Assembly (NCBI RefSeq): GCF_011075055.1
Contig: NC_058137.1
Span: forward strand, 5,012,771 to 5,076,770
Length of the DNA stretch: 64,000 bases
Direction: 5' to 3'
Source of the DNA: Mangifera indica
Lineage: Eukaryota > Streptophyta > Magnoliopsida > Sapindales > Anacardiaceae
In this document: positions 1 through 12,972 of the stretch, in pieces
Numbering within the stretch: the stretch's first letter is position 1
How the letters are laid out: every line of letters begins with the position of its first letter
The notes under the pieces: model-generated
The model's input: the letters and a program-made list of their open reading frames with translations, nothing else
Database searches by the model: none
Told to the model about the DNA's origin: nothing
Position numbers and translations under genes: made by a program

Positions 1-1302
1 ATGAAAAATATTATAAATTGTAACATAGTATAAATAAATAAATTTATATACTGTATAAATTATAAAACATAAATAAATATATACTATGATAATATTCAAA
101 TGGATTGAATTCATTTGATACTTGATCTATTTGTAATATTTTGTAATGATAAAATTAAAATAAAGATAAAATTATAAACACAAAAAATTATTATTTGTGA
201 ATTCAGATATTTTCTGAAAGAGAATTGATGAGAGACAATAAGATTGAAAATATAATGAAATAATTGAGATTGAGAAATTTATAAATGAAAGTGAGAATGA
301 AGAAAAATTGAATGGGTTTATACAAAAAAATTAATTAATTAATTACAAATTTAAAAAAAAAAATGAAGGCCATGGCTTTCGCCCCTCTGTGGCAGAGGGA
401 AGCAAGGCTTCTACCTTGTGGCAGAAGAATACACAAGGCAGAAGCCTTGCTTCTGCCAACAAAAATAAAAAAACATTTTATTTTTAAATAGTATTAGGTC
501 GGGTTGGGCTAACCTATGAGCTTAATATTAAAGCCCAAGACCTAACCCAATAAGCCCATGAGCCTAACTCGACATGTTACAGTATTACGTCGGGTTTTCT
601 TGTGTTGTGTTTTTTTTTATGCTTCATGCAAGTCTCCATTCGATCCGGCCCAATTGATATGTCTAGGTGGAGCTTGGGTTTTTCATCTTTTATAAGTATA
701 GGTTTGAGATTGGGCTAAAAGTTAGGTGAAAAATAGTTTTTTTCCCTTAACATTGTATTCCATAGGTATTCCATTCCAATATTATTTATTTATGAACCAA
801 TATTTGGAAAAAAAGAAAAACTGATTTTATTATTTTTTTAATTGATTTTATAAATAAACTCTTTTTTACTCAATTTTTATATTAAATATTGATATCATAA
901 TAATCGAATAGTATATTATATAAACTATATTGAAATCTTAATTTTTTATATTATATGTAAAATATTATATTATATAATACAATTTTTAAATAATAAAATA
1001 TTATTAAAATAATAAAAAACTAATTAACATATCATTATTTTTAAAAAGATTATAAATATTTTTAAAAATTTAAAAATTTTCATATACACTTTTCTTATAT
1101 TATCATTTTTTAAAAAATATATCTATTTATATTAATAATATATATTATATAATAAAATATCCATTATATCGTATTAATTCAATGTATTTTATTATATATA
1201 TATTTTTATCTATATTATACCTTAAGATATATATATTATATACCACAAAAAACTGATAACTATAATTAACACTCCATTAATTGTAACTATTAATTAAAAT
1301 AA
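1..1302. other. AT-rich intergenic DNA, no gene seen
   Basis: No coding sequence is supported. The stretch is mostly A/T runs. It holds a GC-richer imperfect inverted repeat at 391-457 (listed separately) and a stretch at about 490-720 rich in GGGTTGGGCT-like and GCCCAA words, of the kind found in degraded plant transposons. I could not define ends or a target duplication for that stretch. Confidence 0.6.
391..457. repeat. Imperfect hairpin-forming inverted repeat
   Basis: Left arm 391-420 and right arm 432-457 are reverse complements apart from a few inserted or changed bases. Both carry GAAGCAAGGCTTC-like words, which are themselves nearly palindromic. The 11-nt loop is 421-431. It stands out from the AT-rich surroundings by its GC content. 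Nothing shows that it is transcribed; it may be the remnant of a fold-back element. Confidence 0.6.
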
Positions 1303-2298
1303 GGCCAAACGACTATTTCCCACCCAAAGTTTGATGTTTTCTCAAGTTTTCATCCTTTAACTATAGAAATACTAAACACCCACCCATGACCGGTTAGATT
1401 TAACAAAACTCTAACTGTGGTAAAGGTAATATCGTCATTTTCGTTATAATATTAAAAATAAACTAAAATAGAATCTAATTTTGTCCCCCTAAACTTTAAA
1501 AACTAAAATTTTTCCCTAGCCTAAGTTTTAAAAAATCACAGTTTCACCCTAGGGTTTCGTTTTGAAATCTCCGACGACATCTCCGGCTCCATTGCCGACG
1601 ACCTCTCCCTCTCGAAGCATCCTCTCCTTCTGGCGATCTCTTTCCTCCCATTTGGACGCCCGATCGAAGTCGAAGAAACCGTGGAAGACGAAGAACTTCA
1701 TCTTCCCAGTTGTCATCGTTTGGGAAGACGATTGTCTTCCTAGACGAAGACGAGACGACTTATCGTCCTCTGGGAAAACGAGTCATCTTCATCTGGGAAG
1801 ACGATCGTCTTCCCAGACGACGAAGACGAGATACGAGATGACATGTCGTCCTCTGGGAAGACGAGTCGTCTTCATTTGGGAAGACGATCATCTTTCCAAA
1901 CGACGAAGACGAGATCGATCGATCTCATCTTCATCGTCTGGGAAGACGATTTCTCTTCCCAGACGACTTCTCTCTGCGTCAGATGCGTAGTGCAAGAGTT
2001 GAGGAGGGCCGTCGGTGGAAGAGAAACCATCGGGAGGGGAAGACGACCGGTGATGGCGCCGGAGAAAGTGAAAGGGTTTGAAAATAAACCCTAGGGGAGG
2101 AAATGCGATCTTTTCAAACTTAGCTTAGGAAAAAAATATTAGTTTTTAAACTTTTATGGGGGAAAATTAGATTAAATTTACTACTGTTAGAGTTTTGTTA
2201 AATCTAACCGGTCATAGGTAGGTGTTTGATGTTTCCGTAGTTAAAGGATGGAAACTTGAGAAAACATCAAACCTTGGGTGGGAAATAGTCGTTTGGCC
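1303..2298. mobile_element. Non-autonomous Mutator-like element (MULE), 996 bp
   Basis: The ends are long inverted repeats starting GGCCAAACGACTATTTCCCA; the similarity runs beyond 100 bp at each end, including a shared ACCGGTTAGATTTAAC word. It is bounded by a perfect 9-bp direct repeat, TTAAAATAA, at 1294-1302 and 2299-2307, the target-site length typical of Mutator elements. No transposase is present. The interior (about 1640-1990) is GC-richer and built of GAAGACGA/TCGTCTTC words, including about two tandem copies of an 84-bp unit from 1764. The open frames there look like by-products of this repeat. Confidence 0.9.
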
Positions 2299-3014
2299 TT
2301 AAAATAAAGGTTAAATAATTAAATTAGAAAACGTCACCCCTCCAGCCCTTTAAATTTCTATACTTCCACATGAATACATCTCCAACAACTCTCGATCTCG
2401 TGAGCAAGAAGTTCATTTTATACAGCTAGCTTTCCATTCACGCCATATGCCTTCATCAGTCTAATCATTTCCAAATAGATTCATCAATAACCTAAATCTT
2501 GAAGCCAAATCGCTAGGACATTACCTCAGAAGCAATAAAACATTGCATAAGCAGGACAACTTTGAAGCATGATCTTTATATAACGGTGTATTGATGGTTA
2601 CAAGTCCATATGATTAAACTAGCTAAGCTGCCTACCAAAAAACATTACCTACCTACCACTATACCACACTAAATGAATAAATAAAGCATTCTTTGAAATC
2701 ATGATTTATGGCCTCAATACAATTCTGTACAGGATTTGCGATCAATTCAAATCCTACATGGCAGATGTCTCACAGCAATTAAGTAAGAACTGTCACTTAG
2801 AATTAGAATCAATAACTAATGTCTACATCTAATCTACTGAGAAAATGTAACACCTAATCAAATAATAGATTACAGGTTTTACCATCCCCTCTGCGATTAA
2901 ACTTCTCTAAGGCTGAATCTTGAGGACAGAATTGTTAGGCTTCCCATGTTTCCCACAAGCTTGGCGGGTATTTGAGTTATTGAATTCTGATATTGCAAGG
3001 AGCTTCCGAAGTCT
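2299..3014 (-). other. Probable 3' untranslated and downstream region of HOS15-like gene
   Basis: There is no separate gene. The region immediately downstream of the HOS15-like stop codon (3015-3017 on the minus strand) is ordinary AT-rich sequence and should contain the 3' untranslated region. The exact cleavage site cannot be placed from sequence alone. Confidence 0.45.
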
Positions 3015-6000
3015 TCACATTCTGAAGTCCAAAACACAGACTGTATTGTTGGCAAAACAAGCAGCAATCTTGTCACCTTCCTTGTTCCAACAAACTTCAA
3101 ATATACCCCCATGGCCACTGAATGTCTTTACAATCTTTCCTTCCTTCAAGGACCAGATGTGCAATGATTTATCGAGAGATCCACTAGCCAAATACTCCCC
3201 ATTTGGACTAAATGCAACTGAGTACACAGGATCCCTGATAATTATATACCATCGCAGTTGTCAGAAATAATGGAAATCATCATACATTTACTTTTTCAAA
3301 TTTCCAAACAAACCCATCAAACAGTATCTTAAACTCTCAAGTGATGCCACATCTATCATAAATCATAAGTTGGATTAAACTATGTATGAAACAAATATAA
3401 GGTTAACCAACAATTACAACACAAGAAACCAACCAGATAAGCACTGTTATCCACCTTGCCAATATTGGTCAATGAAACACGAAAAAAAGCTAGAGAGAAA
3501 CACTTGAAGGTAATAGCTTGAAAAAATGTCCAACAAAATATAACTAATTTATGGCACAGAAAAGTTTGTCACATTCAACCATTATTTTTATTTGCCAAAA
3601 GCACCTATTAACCGTAAACATTATTGAGAGGTAATTCTTATATACGTCATTTTTACATAGAGTTCATTAATGAGTACAAGCACCTGTGTCCATTCAAACT
3701 GTAGAGAAGTTTCCCTAATTCTACATCCCAGAGCTTTACTGTAGAGTCAAATGATGCACTGCATTTAAGTAAAACCAGAGAATGTAAGAAGCAGTGAACA
3801 GAAAAGAGTCCAAAAAAGAGGATAGAAGTCTAATCAGAATTCACATATCTATACGTGTGTGTGCATTTATGTGTGAACACTTTATATACTATTACACTGA
3901 TTTATATAATGTGTACATATGCATACTTTATGTCACAAATACTTGTGTGTTTAATATTGTTAAAATCTTGAAATTAAAAATCCTTGCTTCATCCAATGAT
4001 AGAATGAAACAGCATTCCATAGAGAAGGACTTCATCAATCAAAGGTCAGCAGAGTAACTCAAGGCAAAAAAATCAGCATAAAATATTTGGGAGAAAGATT
4101 GACGATTATGATATGTGATGACCTTTACATACATGCACAACTCAACTACAATTGACAGAAGCAAAAACATAAGAAACATATGCACTTTTATTATATTTTT
4201 AACACAAGAACATAGAGCAAATAAATACAATCAACAGTCAATAGGCTTAGCTCCATGAAAATCTAGGACTATGATTTGTGTTTACTGAACCAAACTTGCT
4301 AGATACAAGTAACGGCCAATAGGCTTAGCTCCATGCTATCACAATAGCATATTTACCTTGCAAGAACCAATTGATCATTAGGATTGTTTGTCCCTGGTCC
4401 GGTAGGACTCCATCTGATGGTATATATCTCCTGCAACACAATCATCCAAAATATTTTAACAATGATACAATAAAAACATGCATGGATGTGCATAAGCATG
4501 TGCACACACAAAAGATGTAAAATGGTACCTTGGCATGCTCTCTCAAATCATGAACATACTTGTCCTGCTTCATATTCCATATCTGCATTATGACATAATA
4601 GGGTTCTCAACCCCATATATTAAGAATAGAATTTACATTGCTAAGAAGAAAACAACAAAATTTTGAGAAACAGGAATCGTTAATTAGAGAAAAAGCCACA
4701 ATATAACATGTAAATAACTCTTTTAAATGAAAGCCAAGAAACTAATACAAGTGAAAGGGAAGTGAGAACAACATCTAAGTGAAGGCAAACCGCTAGCTAA
4801 TGAGAAAGGTAGAGTACTAACCTTAGCAGAGACATCATCAGAGCATGAGGCCAACAATGAGCCTGTTGGATCCCATTTGACACAATTGACCTCCCCCTAA
4901 AATTGAACCAAACTCAAAAGATTAGCCTCATAAAGCTTCATATAACTTAGTTACCTGATTTGTGTATTTGGCCCACAAAGGTTAAACACTTCGGCATAAA
5001 TATCACAATTTAGGATGGAATGATGTGGGATAGACAACAAAATCAAACCTGATGCCCAGCAAAAATTTTTATGGGGCGAGTTTCGCCAATTTTACACACA
5101 TATATCATGTTGTCTGTGGAGCTTGTAGCAAATGAAACATTGTTGCGCCAGTCAACATCAAGTGTAGGACCTAAATGTCAAAAATATGAATGCTTAGAAC
5201 TGACAACAATGAGTTTGATGCACAGAAACATCCTGAATTCTCTACTTTTAGTGCTATGTGCACCTGCATGGAATTCAAATTGTTGTTTCCATTCCTCTGC
5301 CTTTACATCCCAAACAATTGCAGTTTTATCACAGCTTCCAGTGAGAAGATAATCACCCTTCTTGTTCCATTTTAGAGAAAATATGGGTCCTTTATGTTTA
5401 CTCAAAGTTGCCTTCAGCTCACCTGGACCATAAGAAATGCAGCAGAAACTTGAAAATGCAGTAGAGGAATGATAAAACACAAGATCAGAGTTGACTGTGG
5501 AATTGTAAATTCAAAGGATACATATTTTTTATTCTTTGCACTGGAAGTAACACCTTTGAGGAATGAAAGACATGGAAAAGTAACACTACACATCCCAAAA
5601 TTCCAATCCCAAATGATGAATCATCCTATTTGGCATTACCAACCATTCACCAAATTACCCGTTTATTTACATCACATCAACACATAGAATTACACATCAA
5701 TTGTGATTGGAAATTTGGGATGACTTTTGACATGTGTAATATTATTAAAAATGGAATGTTAGGTAGGAAGGCAGGAAAAGTTAAGGGAAGAGGATGCTTT
5801 TAGTCATTGCATTGTGCATCATATCATTTTCAACTTCCTTTCAGATACAATTTGAAAGGAAATAATGTTAGTAAGGAAAAATATCACCCCTTTCTGTTAT
5901 ACCAAACAAATAACTCTGCCCACCCTTCCTTTCCGTCCTATCTTCACCCACCCTCTTACTAGTTCTCTCCAACCAAATAGAGCCTCATAACTGAGTCCAC

Positions 6001-9000
6001 AATCCCTTCTCACATTAATGGTGAATTTGATTATTTGCTAAAACCACAATCACTAATAAAACCCATTGAAATATCATAATAATAAAAAAAATATTAAATA
6101 TAATGTGTAATTACACTTGGAAGCAAAATTATGTTAGTTTGAATGATGGTGTAATTATCCTGAACATAAAATTTGAATGGATGGTCCAACTTCTGCAGGA
6201 AGTTAATCTGCCCTTCTAAAAGGATAATTTTTCCATCACTGTATTTGTCACTTCCAAGAACCTATTTAAACCTCTGCACAGAAAAAGTTGGCCCGAATGT
6301 GTGTATATATGTGTGTGTGTATTTTGAGCGTGCATGGAAGTCAGGGGTGAAAGAAGACATATAGATTGGAAAAACATTTGTACCATTTGTATTCCAAATT
6401 CTTGCTTGGCCATCATATGAACCAGTAGCAAGTAATGTCCCCTCGCCCTGCATTCAGCCAGGCAAAGAAAATAAATATAAAAGTTGAAAAATTTTCAGTT
6501 ACAAAGAATAGAGAATGGTACTATATAAGGCTCCATGTAGTTAGCAGCTCAAAAAACAACCTTTCCCATCTTAAAGAATAATAAATGAAAATCAAATGAC
6601 AAAATCTATCCAAATGATTCATTTTATGACCAAAAACCACCAAAAAGTATAGCACCAGGATTCAAGATAAATAGTAAAAAGAAAGTAATAAAGTACTTGT
6701 TAGTTAAGCAAAAAAAATACAGAACCCACATTCCAATCAAGTGTTGTGACATCTTTGCTCTTCTCATTATTTCTTCCTTTTACATGCTTCAGCACTAAAA
6801 CATTTAAAGGACCATTCTGTGCACTCGACCTACAGGTCCCATCAGCAATCGTCCATAAACGAGCTGTCGAATCTCCAGAACTGTAAAGCAGGGCAAAGTA
6901 ACAGAAATGTAGGCATCATACAACAAAAATAAAACAATACAAACTTGCTAAGGTAGTTGCTCAGCATTACCAAGCATAGTGTATAAATTTTCCAAAATAG
7001 TTAGGGCTGACTATACCATATAAACAGGCATAATGATCCTTTGTGAAAGTTAACTGTTTCAAATCTAGCAATAAGTACTTTTCCAAGGCCTAAGTCTGTC
7101 AGTCATCAACCATTTCCAACATAATCTTACTAACACCAATATTTAGATGAAAATAAAACAATTGGCTGAAAACTTACTCATACTAAAGGAACTTATAGCA
7201 TTGTGTTGAAGTAATATCTGCTCATATTTTCCAATAGCTCCAATTAGCACCTGCTGAAATTTAACTTTTCGTGACTTGACTTACTAACTCTAAATCCATA
7301 CAAAATCAGTTCCTCATTATCATCCATCCAACAGTAACACAGAGCTTACCCTATTGATTCCAAGTAGACAAGATTTTCAATTGAGTCCTCCCACTAAGTA
7401 TATTATTTGTTATATGTTTTCCATATCAATATCTGACTATTAGTGAATGGATGCATGGGTCATATGGTCCTTGTCTACAATAGTTTAGGGTTAATTTTTT
7501 CCAAGTAATTTTAAATCTTATTTCCATATTTTATTTAAGTTAGAAGTTTATTTTCATTAAGGTTTGTATCTAAGCCTATAAAGGAGCCTTATACGAGAGA
7601 CTGGTTGAGGATGAATAAGTGACAAAGTATTGTTTCCTAAGCTCTGTCAAAATCTGATTCTAAATTTCTGCCTTTCTTCTAATTTTCTCTCCCTATATTC
7701 TACCTGTGTTCTCTAATTCCATTATTCTATCTCTTTGCTACTCCATCAATTAGAGCTCTTCTCAATTCAAAATAATCTCCCAGGAGAACTTCATCGATGA
7801 AAAAGCTCATCCTTCATAACTGGGTATTCTAAAATTAATTGTCCTCTGACAGAACACAGTATATATTTACTGAATAGCACATAAAGCTTACATGCATAGT
7901 ACATTACAACATGTCTCAATAAAAAACAATAAAAAATTGGACACTAAATAAAAATGGTAACAAGAAAGAATATACCCACCCAGATGCAAGAAGTGAACCT
8001 GTTGGACTCCATGCACAAGCACAAACCTGGAAGAGTGTACAAACAGATACATTATCAACCAAGGCATCAAACTTAAGAGGGGATAATAAAATGAACAAAG
8101 AACACCAGTACACCACAAATGGTTAATATACATACATGAAGGATGATTGAGAAAAAATCAAACCTCAGAGGTATGTCCTTCCAAAATTGTCACATCAGAA
8201 TGAGGAATTTCACAGGACTGGCATGCTGACGTTGTTGAAATATCCATTGGTTCAGACCCTATTTAACAGATCCAGCAATATTTCATAATTCGTGTTGCAA
8301 ATAACAGTAAAAAGAAGCCAGGTTTAAAATATCAACATGATCAAAAAATCTAAAAGACAATTCTTGACTGCATTAATTAATTTCCTAAAGCATGTCTCAT
8401 TTTCTAAGAACATCCAGCCAATTTCTACTCCGCACTGCAAATCATACAACACTGATGGCCTCCAACCTCTTTCAATGTGAGAAAATGACTATAGTCTGTT
8501 AGCTATGTAGTTTGACAGGAGAAAAAAATTAATAATAACAATAATCACAATAGATAAAACTGTGGTAGAAAATTATTTAGGAATATTGATTCTAAAGAAA
8601 TTCTCGAAATAATGCCTTCAAAAAATCAAGTATTGCCCCATCTAGCCCCAGATAACATTATACAAGAGAAAAGATAAAAGTAACTGAATAGGAACAAGAA
8701 ATCTTTCTTCAAATGGTGCATCTCTGTTTAAATAAGTAGATAGCACTCACAACATTTAAGATTTCCAAGACACTGTGAAAATCAAGTCAAGAGGAGCTTG
8801 TAATTCCATTATGAGGTTTTTAACAGCAATTCTTTCCAATTAACACAAGATTTTCTTTGCCCCTTCTCATTGTCCTAAAAGTATTTTTAGTTCAAAAGAT
8901 TCATTTTGAGTTATTCATTGCACCAAAAACAGAAGTGCCCTAGAAACCAGACCAAAGTAGTTTTTTACTATGTTCAGTTACAACATCTCAATACAATCAC

Positions 9001-10957
9001 CTGAAAATCTTAAAAAACTCTAATTTTATAGGTTTTGAATAAAAATAAGTTTATTCAAAAAAGCTAATTTTAATTGCTGATCTTTCATTTGCTAATCAGC
9101 AACCACACTATCAGGTACCAGTGATGTTAGTCATCCATAGCAGTCTCACTCATAATTTTTGCAAAGTGAAGTAAAACCAATTGGTTAGAAAAAAGAAAAA
9201 GAAAAGGTAGAGAGAATTTTTTAACAATAAAAAAACTGTTTAATACAACGTAATCATAAGCAAACAACTAAAAATTTTTATATAAAATAATAATCACCTT
9301 TAGGAACTCCATTTTCCCCAGGTTTCTCATTAACCTTGTATTCTTGATTAGTAGGCATTTCTTGACCAGTGTGATCCTCATGCAGCTTCTCTCGTTCCTT
9401 ACCCTTATCTATTTTTTCTTTCTCCCTTTCACGTTCCTTATCCTTATCATGTTTTTCCTTCTCTTTTGCACGTGAACGTTCTCCTTCATGCTCCCTATCA
9501 ACATCTTTCTCTTTATCTTTATTCCCTGGCACATTCTTCTTTTTCTCCTTCACCATTTGCCGTAATTCACAGACATTTTTCGTGATGAGATCGAGTGGTT
9601 GTAAGAATGAAATATCCTCATCCATGTCAACATCACTCTGGCAAGCTTAAAACATACGTTGATCACAACAAATTCTATCACATTCCAAAGCAAAACACTT
9701 AAAGAAACATAAGCATAGAGATGAGCACAGGAAAAGGAATCAAGCATGCTAACATTACTCAAGTTTGCCTCCATCTCCAAGTACTGAAGTCCCTTTTGCA
9801 CGAATGAAACAAGTGCACCAGGTGGAACCAAATTTCCATCAATAGTGCATTTGTTAATACCTGCCTCATACCCTAAAGTAAAAGCTGCGTGCGTAAATCC
9901 TGCGTGAGTGAGATTCACAATGCATCAGAACATCCTTGATTATCATTTTCTAAGATACTGCAAATTTAAAGCTCAAAAAGATACAGAGTATTGCTCAATG
10001 CATTTCTCTGAGGAATCTCAACTAATAAAAATTGGCCAATGATCTATCAATTTTCTTGATGCATAGGACACTTTGTAATGACATTTAACAGCCATCATTC
10101 CACTACTAGTAACCGCTCATTATTTCTAGAAATAAAACCATCAGCCAAAATGTTGTTTTACAATTTTAAAAAAAAAAAAGTTTAGACTTTTGTAATAATC
10201 ACAAGATGGTAAGTATGCTAGTCAGACAGAATTTTCATCATATGTTTGGTACAGTATAAAGGAGACAAAACTTCATCTTTGTAATTGATTGACCTAATTG
10301 TCCCATCAATTCCAGCCACGCAAATAAAGTAATGAAAAGAAGAGTTACATTACAACCATGGTGAACTAAGGTTTTTACATGCTAAAACGAGCCAGCTATT
10401 TTGAAGAATCCTCAAAGGAAATTCTTCCCCCAATCTTGACTTTGTTGAGAGCGCAACTAGTAAGCTAAACTTGTCTTCATATGTACATATGCGCACTAAA
10501 CAAGAATACAACCACAACTCTTTGTAACAAAAAAATGAAAAAAAAAAATATAAAACTAGAATATGGTTGACAAGGACTAGGCACATAATACAGTCACACA
10601 TAAAAAACGAGAAGCAAAACAGAACGATAGTTTCACAGATGCACATGTTCATTACTCCATAAAGAGGGCAGCATTGGGAAAATGGGTCCCAAGATAAAAT
10701 CTTTTCCACCCAATCAAGCCCTAATATAAGTATAATAGTAATAGGGCCCAAGAAAAGCAGCTCAATAGCCTCCTTTACTACTATCCACGACGGCACACGA
10801 TACAAACCCTAGAATTTCTAAATTAAACACGAACAGGTATCTCTAGGAGAAAAGTTCCAAAAGTAACATAAAATAAATTTACAGCGAAAAAATAACCTGA
10901 TTCCTGTAAGTAGCGAAAGACGAGGTAATTCAATAAAGTTGAAGTGATGGAGGACAT
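3015..10957 (-). CDS. HOS15: HOS15/TBL1-type LisH-WD40 transcriptional co-repressor
   Basis: Fourteen exons, given 5' to 3' on the minus strand: 10957-10897, 9899-9754, 9637-9298, 8258-8164, 8026-7980, 6880-6730, 6447-6384, 5422-5264, 5170-5049, 4896-4822, 4582-4529, 4430-4357, 3758-3684, 3234-3015. They total 1683 nt, giving 560 residues, and every junction keeps frame. The N-terminus is a LisH domain ([12 protein letters not shown], then [14 protein letters not shown]). Next comes a Lys/Glu/Arg-rich stretch (about residues 85-175), then an eight-bladed WD40 propeller from about residue 205 to the C-terminus, which ends VLDFRM. Known family role: nuclear adaptor of histone deacetylase complexes (HDA9, HD2C) and CUL4-DDB1 substrate receptor in cold, ABA and flowering responses. 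The Arabidopsis protein is about 613 residues; the charged linker is shorter here. The gene is apparently intact. Confidence 0.95.
7430..7850. mobile_element. Possible solo LTR in a HOS15 intron
   Basis: The stretch in the intron between exons 6880-6730 and 8026-7980 has the look of a retrotransposon LTR: a TATA-like CCTATAAAG near 7577, then a T/C-rich tail with many TTCT words up to about 7800. I could not find matching TG...CA ends or a 5-bp target duplication, so this is a weak call. Confidence 0.25.
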
Positions 10958-12245
10958 TGTTGCAAAAAAATTGTCGGATCGATGGCTGTGGTAGGAAATT
11001 GAACAATCGTGCGGCCCAGTCGGGCACCAAGAACATGGAGAGAATCTATAGGATGCCGCAGCTGGAAGCGTGGGCGTTTTGTTACGGTGCAGGTGCGGAT
11101 AGGCTCAGAGAGTGTCGTTCAGAAGCGAGAGACGAGAGTGTCTTTTTCATATTTTGATAATTGTTGGTTAATCAACTTATTACTTTTGATTGGGCTTCAC
11201 CATTAGCCTAATGGAGATTGCCGTTGGGAATTGGGACTAGTTGTCGATAAAGTGGCCGCCCACGTCATATTAGAGTCTGCGTTGGCCTAGCTCTGAGTGG
11301 TTATTAGATTTAATAAAAATATTTATATTTATTTTGAATATATAAATAAATATATAATTATATATATTATTATATAATTAAATAATTTAAATTAAAGATA
11401 AAATTATAATTATTAATATTTTATTATATATATTATAAAATATATTAAATTAATATAATATAATGAATATATTATACGATATAATATATATTTTACAAGA
11501 TGATACATATTATAGATAAAGATCAATATACTTTTAACAAAAAAAATGATATAATAATAATAATAATGTATATGAAATATTTTAAAATTTTAAAAATATT
11601 TATGATATTTTTAAAAATAATAATATCTCAATTAGATTTTTTAATTATTTTATTAATTTATTTTTTAAAAATCGTATCATAAGAATATAAAAAGTTAAAA
11701 TTTTGATACATAATATAATACATAATTCAACCACTAAAAATAAAATGATATTTAATTATATTATAATAAATATAAATATTTAAGATAAATATATATAATA
11801 TTATTTTTTATTATTTTATAATGAGATTATATTTATAAAGTCATGGTCTTCCTACAAAACCGTGGGGGCACCTAGAAATATACTTTAAATGATTTTTCAT
11901 GTAAAATAGAAACTACAATGTTAGATAATAGACTGTTCAATAGCTAAATCAAAATCTTTCTTTACAAACCATATCTTGAGTGTTATTTTAAATCAAGGGA
12001 TTTTTTTTTTATATCTCAATATTTAATTTCAAATAATATTACACAATTAAACATACAAAAGCTTTATTACGTCAACAATCCTTATCCCATAATACCGATG
12101 CAATTATTTATTAATTCATAATGATACAAGAAGCTCCAAGTTCTACACATGTAACGCATTTTTCAGTCAGCTGTGACTGTCGGCAGATCTAATAACTCTC
12201 GCTCCGATTCAGCACGGCAGACACGACGGCGGAAGGCCTGAATAA
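10958..12245. other. HOS15 upstream region and AT-rich spacer
   Basis: The first 200 bp upstream of the HOS15-like start codon (10958-11160) are GC-richer than the surroundings and probably hold the 5' untranslated region and core promoter. From about 11300 to 11850 the sequence is extremely AT-rich and resembles degraded copies of the fold-back MITE family seen elsewhere in the window. 12160-12245 should be the 3' region of the next gene. No additional coding sequence is supported. Confidence 0.5.
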
Positions 12246-12897
12246 CTAGACACTGGGAATCCAGTCATTTTTTGCAGGGTTGCTCTTGAATGCTGCTCCA
12301 TTTCCATTCCCGTGTGACAGTCCATTTCCTAATTCAAGATTAAATCCATTTTCCTCAGCTCCTTCCTTCATCACTCTGATAAATCCACTTCCCGTCTGTT
12401 AAATCACAAACCCAATATAACGGCCCATATCACTCAAAAATCTCACAGAATAGGCTAGCTATAGAGTGAAAAACCGTACCGTGTGGTGCTGCTTGTCAAT
12501 AGAAATCAACTCTTTGTAGTAGTGTGTCTCCACAAATTCATCTGTCACCGTACAGGCTCCCTCTACTGGATACATACCCTGCAAATATAAATAACGCTGT
12601 TTGAACAATTGCAGGATCCCTCAAAACACAGAGCTGAAAAAGGAAGAGGTTACCGACATAAGATTGAGACTGAAGAGATCGAAGTTTGTCAAACTCCGGG
12701 ATGTTTTGGTGAATAGTGGACACGGGTGCAGAAGGGTTGTCCGTTGTTGAATCGGGTTCGCTTCTGCTAGGTTTGGTGGGTCGTTTCGGGGCCAAGGAAT
12801 CAAACTGAGCCCTGATCTGATTGGAGATTTTCAGCTGTTGGTCTGCATCTAAGACCTCGTCGCTTCGGCTAGGTTTTGCCACCTTCTGGTGTCCCAT
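12246..12897 (-). CDS. MEE59: MEE59-like small plant-specific protein
   Basis: Three coding exons on the minus strand: 12897 to about 12658/12654, then to 12480, then 12395-12246. It starts MGHQKVAKPSRSDEVLDADQ and ends NPAKNDWIPSV, roughly 160 residues, with no signal peptide or membrane segment. Conserved-looking blocks are KPSRSDEVLDADQQ, FDSLAPKRPTKPSRSEPD, TVTDEFVETHYYKEL and DKQHHTTGSGFIRV. The exon 1/2 junction is ambiguous. A GTAACC donor (exon end 12654) fits an acceptor at 12565 and gives SYVVEGA; a poorer GTCGGT donor (exon end 12658) fits the acceptor at 12578 and gives SYGMYPVEGA. Both keep frame. The match to Arabidopsis MEE59 (At4g37300), an embryo-arrest locus without known biochemical function, rests on remembered sequence and on its position next to PIP, MRG and HMA1 genes. 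Confidence 0.75.
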
Positions 12898-12962
12898 CTT
12901 CTTGATGTTTGGCTTCTTGTTCTGTTTAGTTTTTATCCGATTGATACCGCACTCATTTCCAC

Positions 12963-12972
12963 TATATATATA
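12963..12972 (-). promoter_or_regulatory. TATA-like box of the MEE59-like gene
   Basis: A run of alternating TA lies 66 bp upstream of the ATG at 12897 on the minus strand, a normal spacing for a plant TATA box with a short 5' leader. This is inferred from spacing only. Confidence 0.45.

Noticed and set aside
1562..2094. Open frames of 142 and 83 codons
   Set aside because: They lie wholly inside the Mutator-like element and follow its GAAGACGA tandem repeat; low-complexity Ser/Arg-rich translation, no domain.
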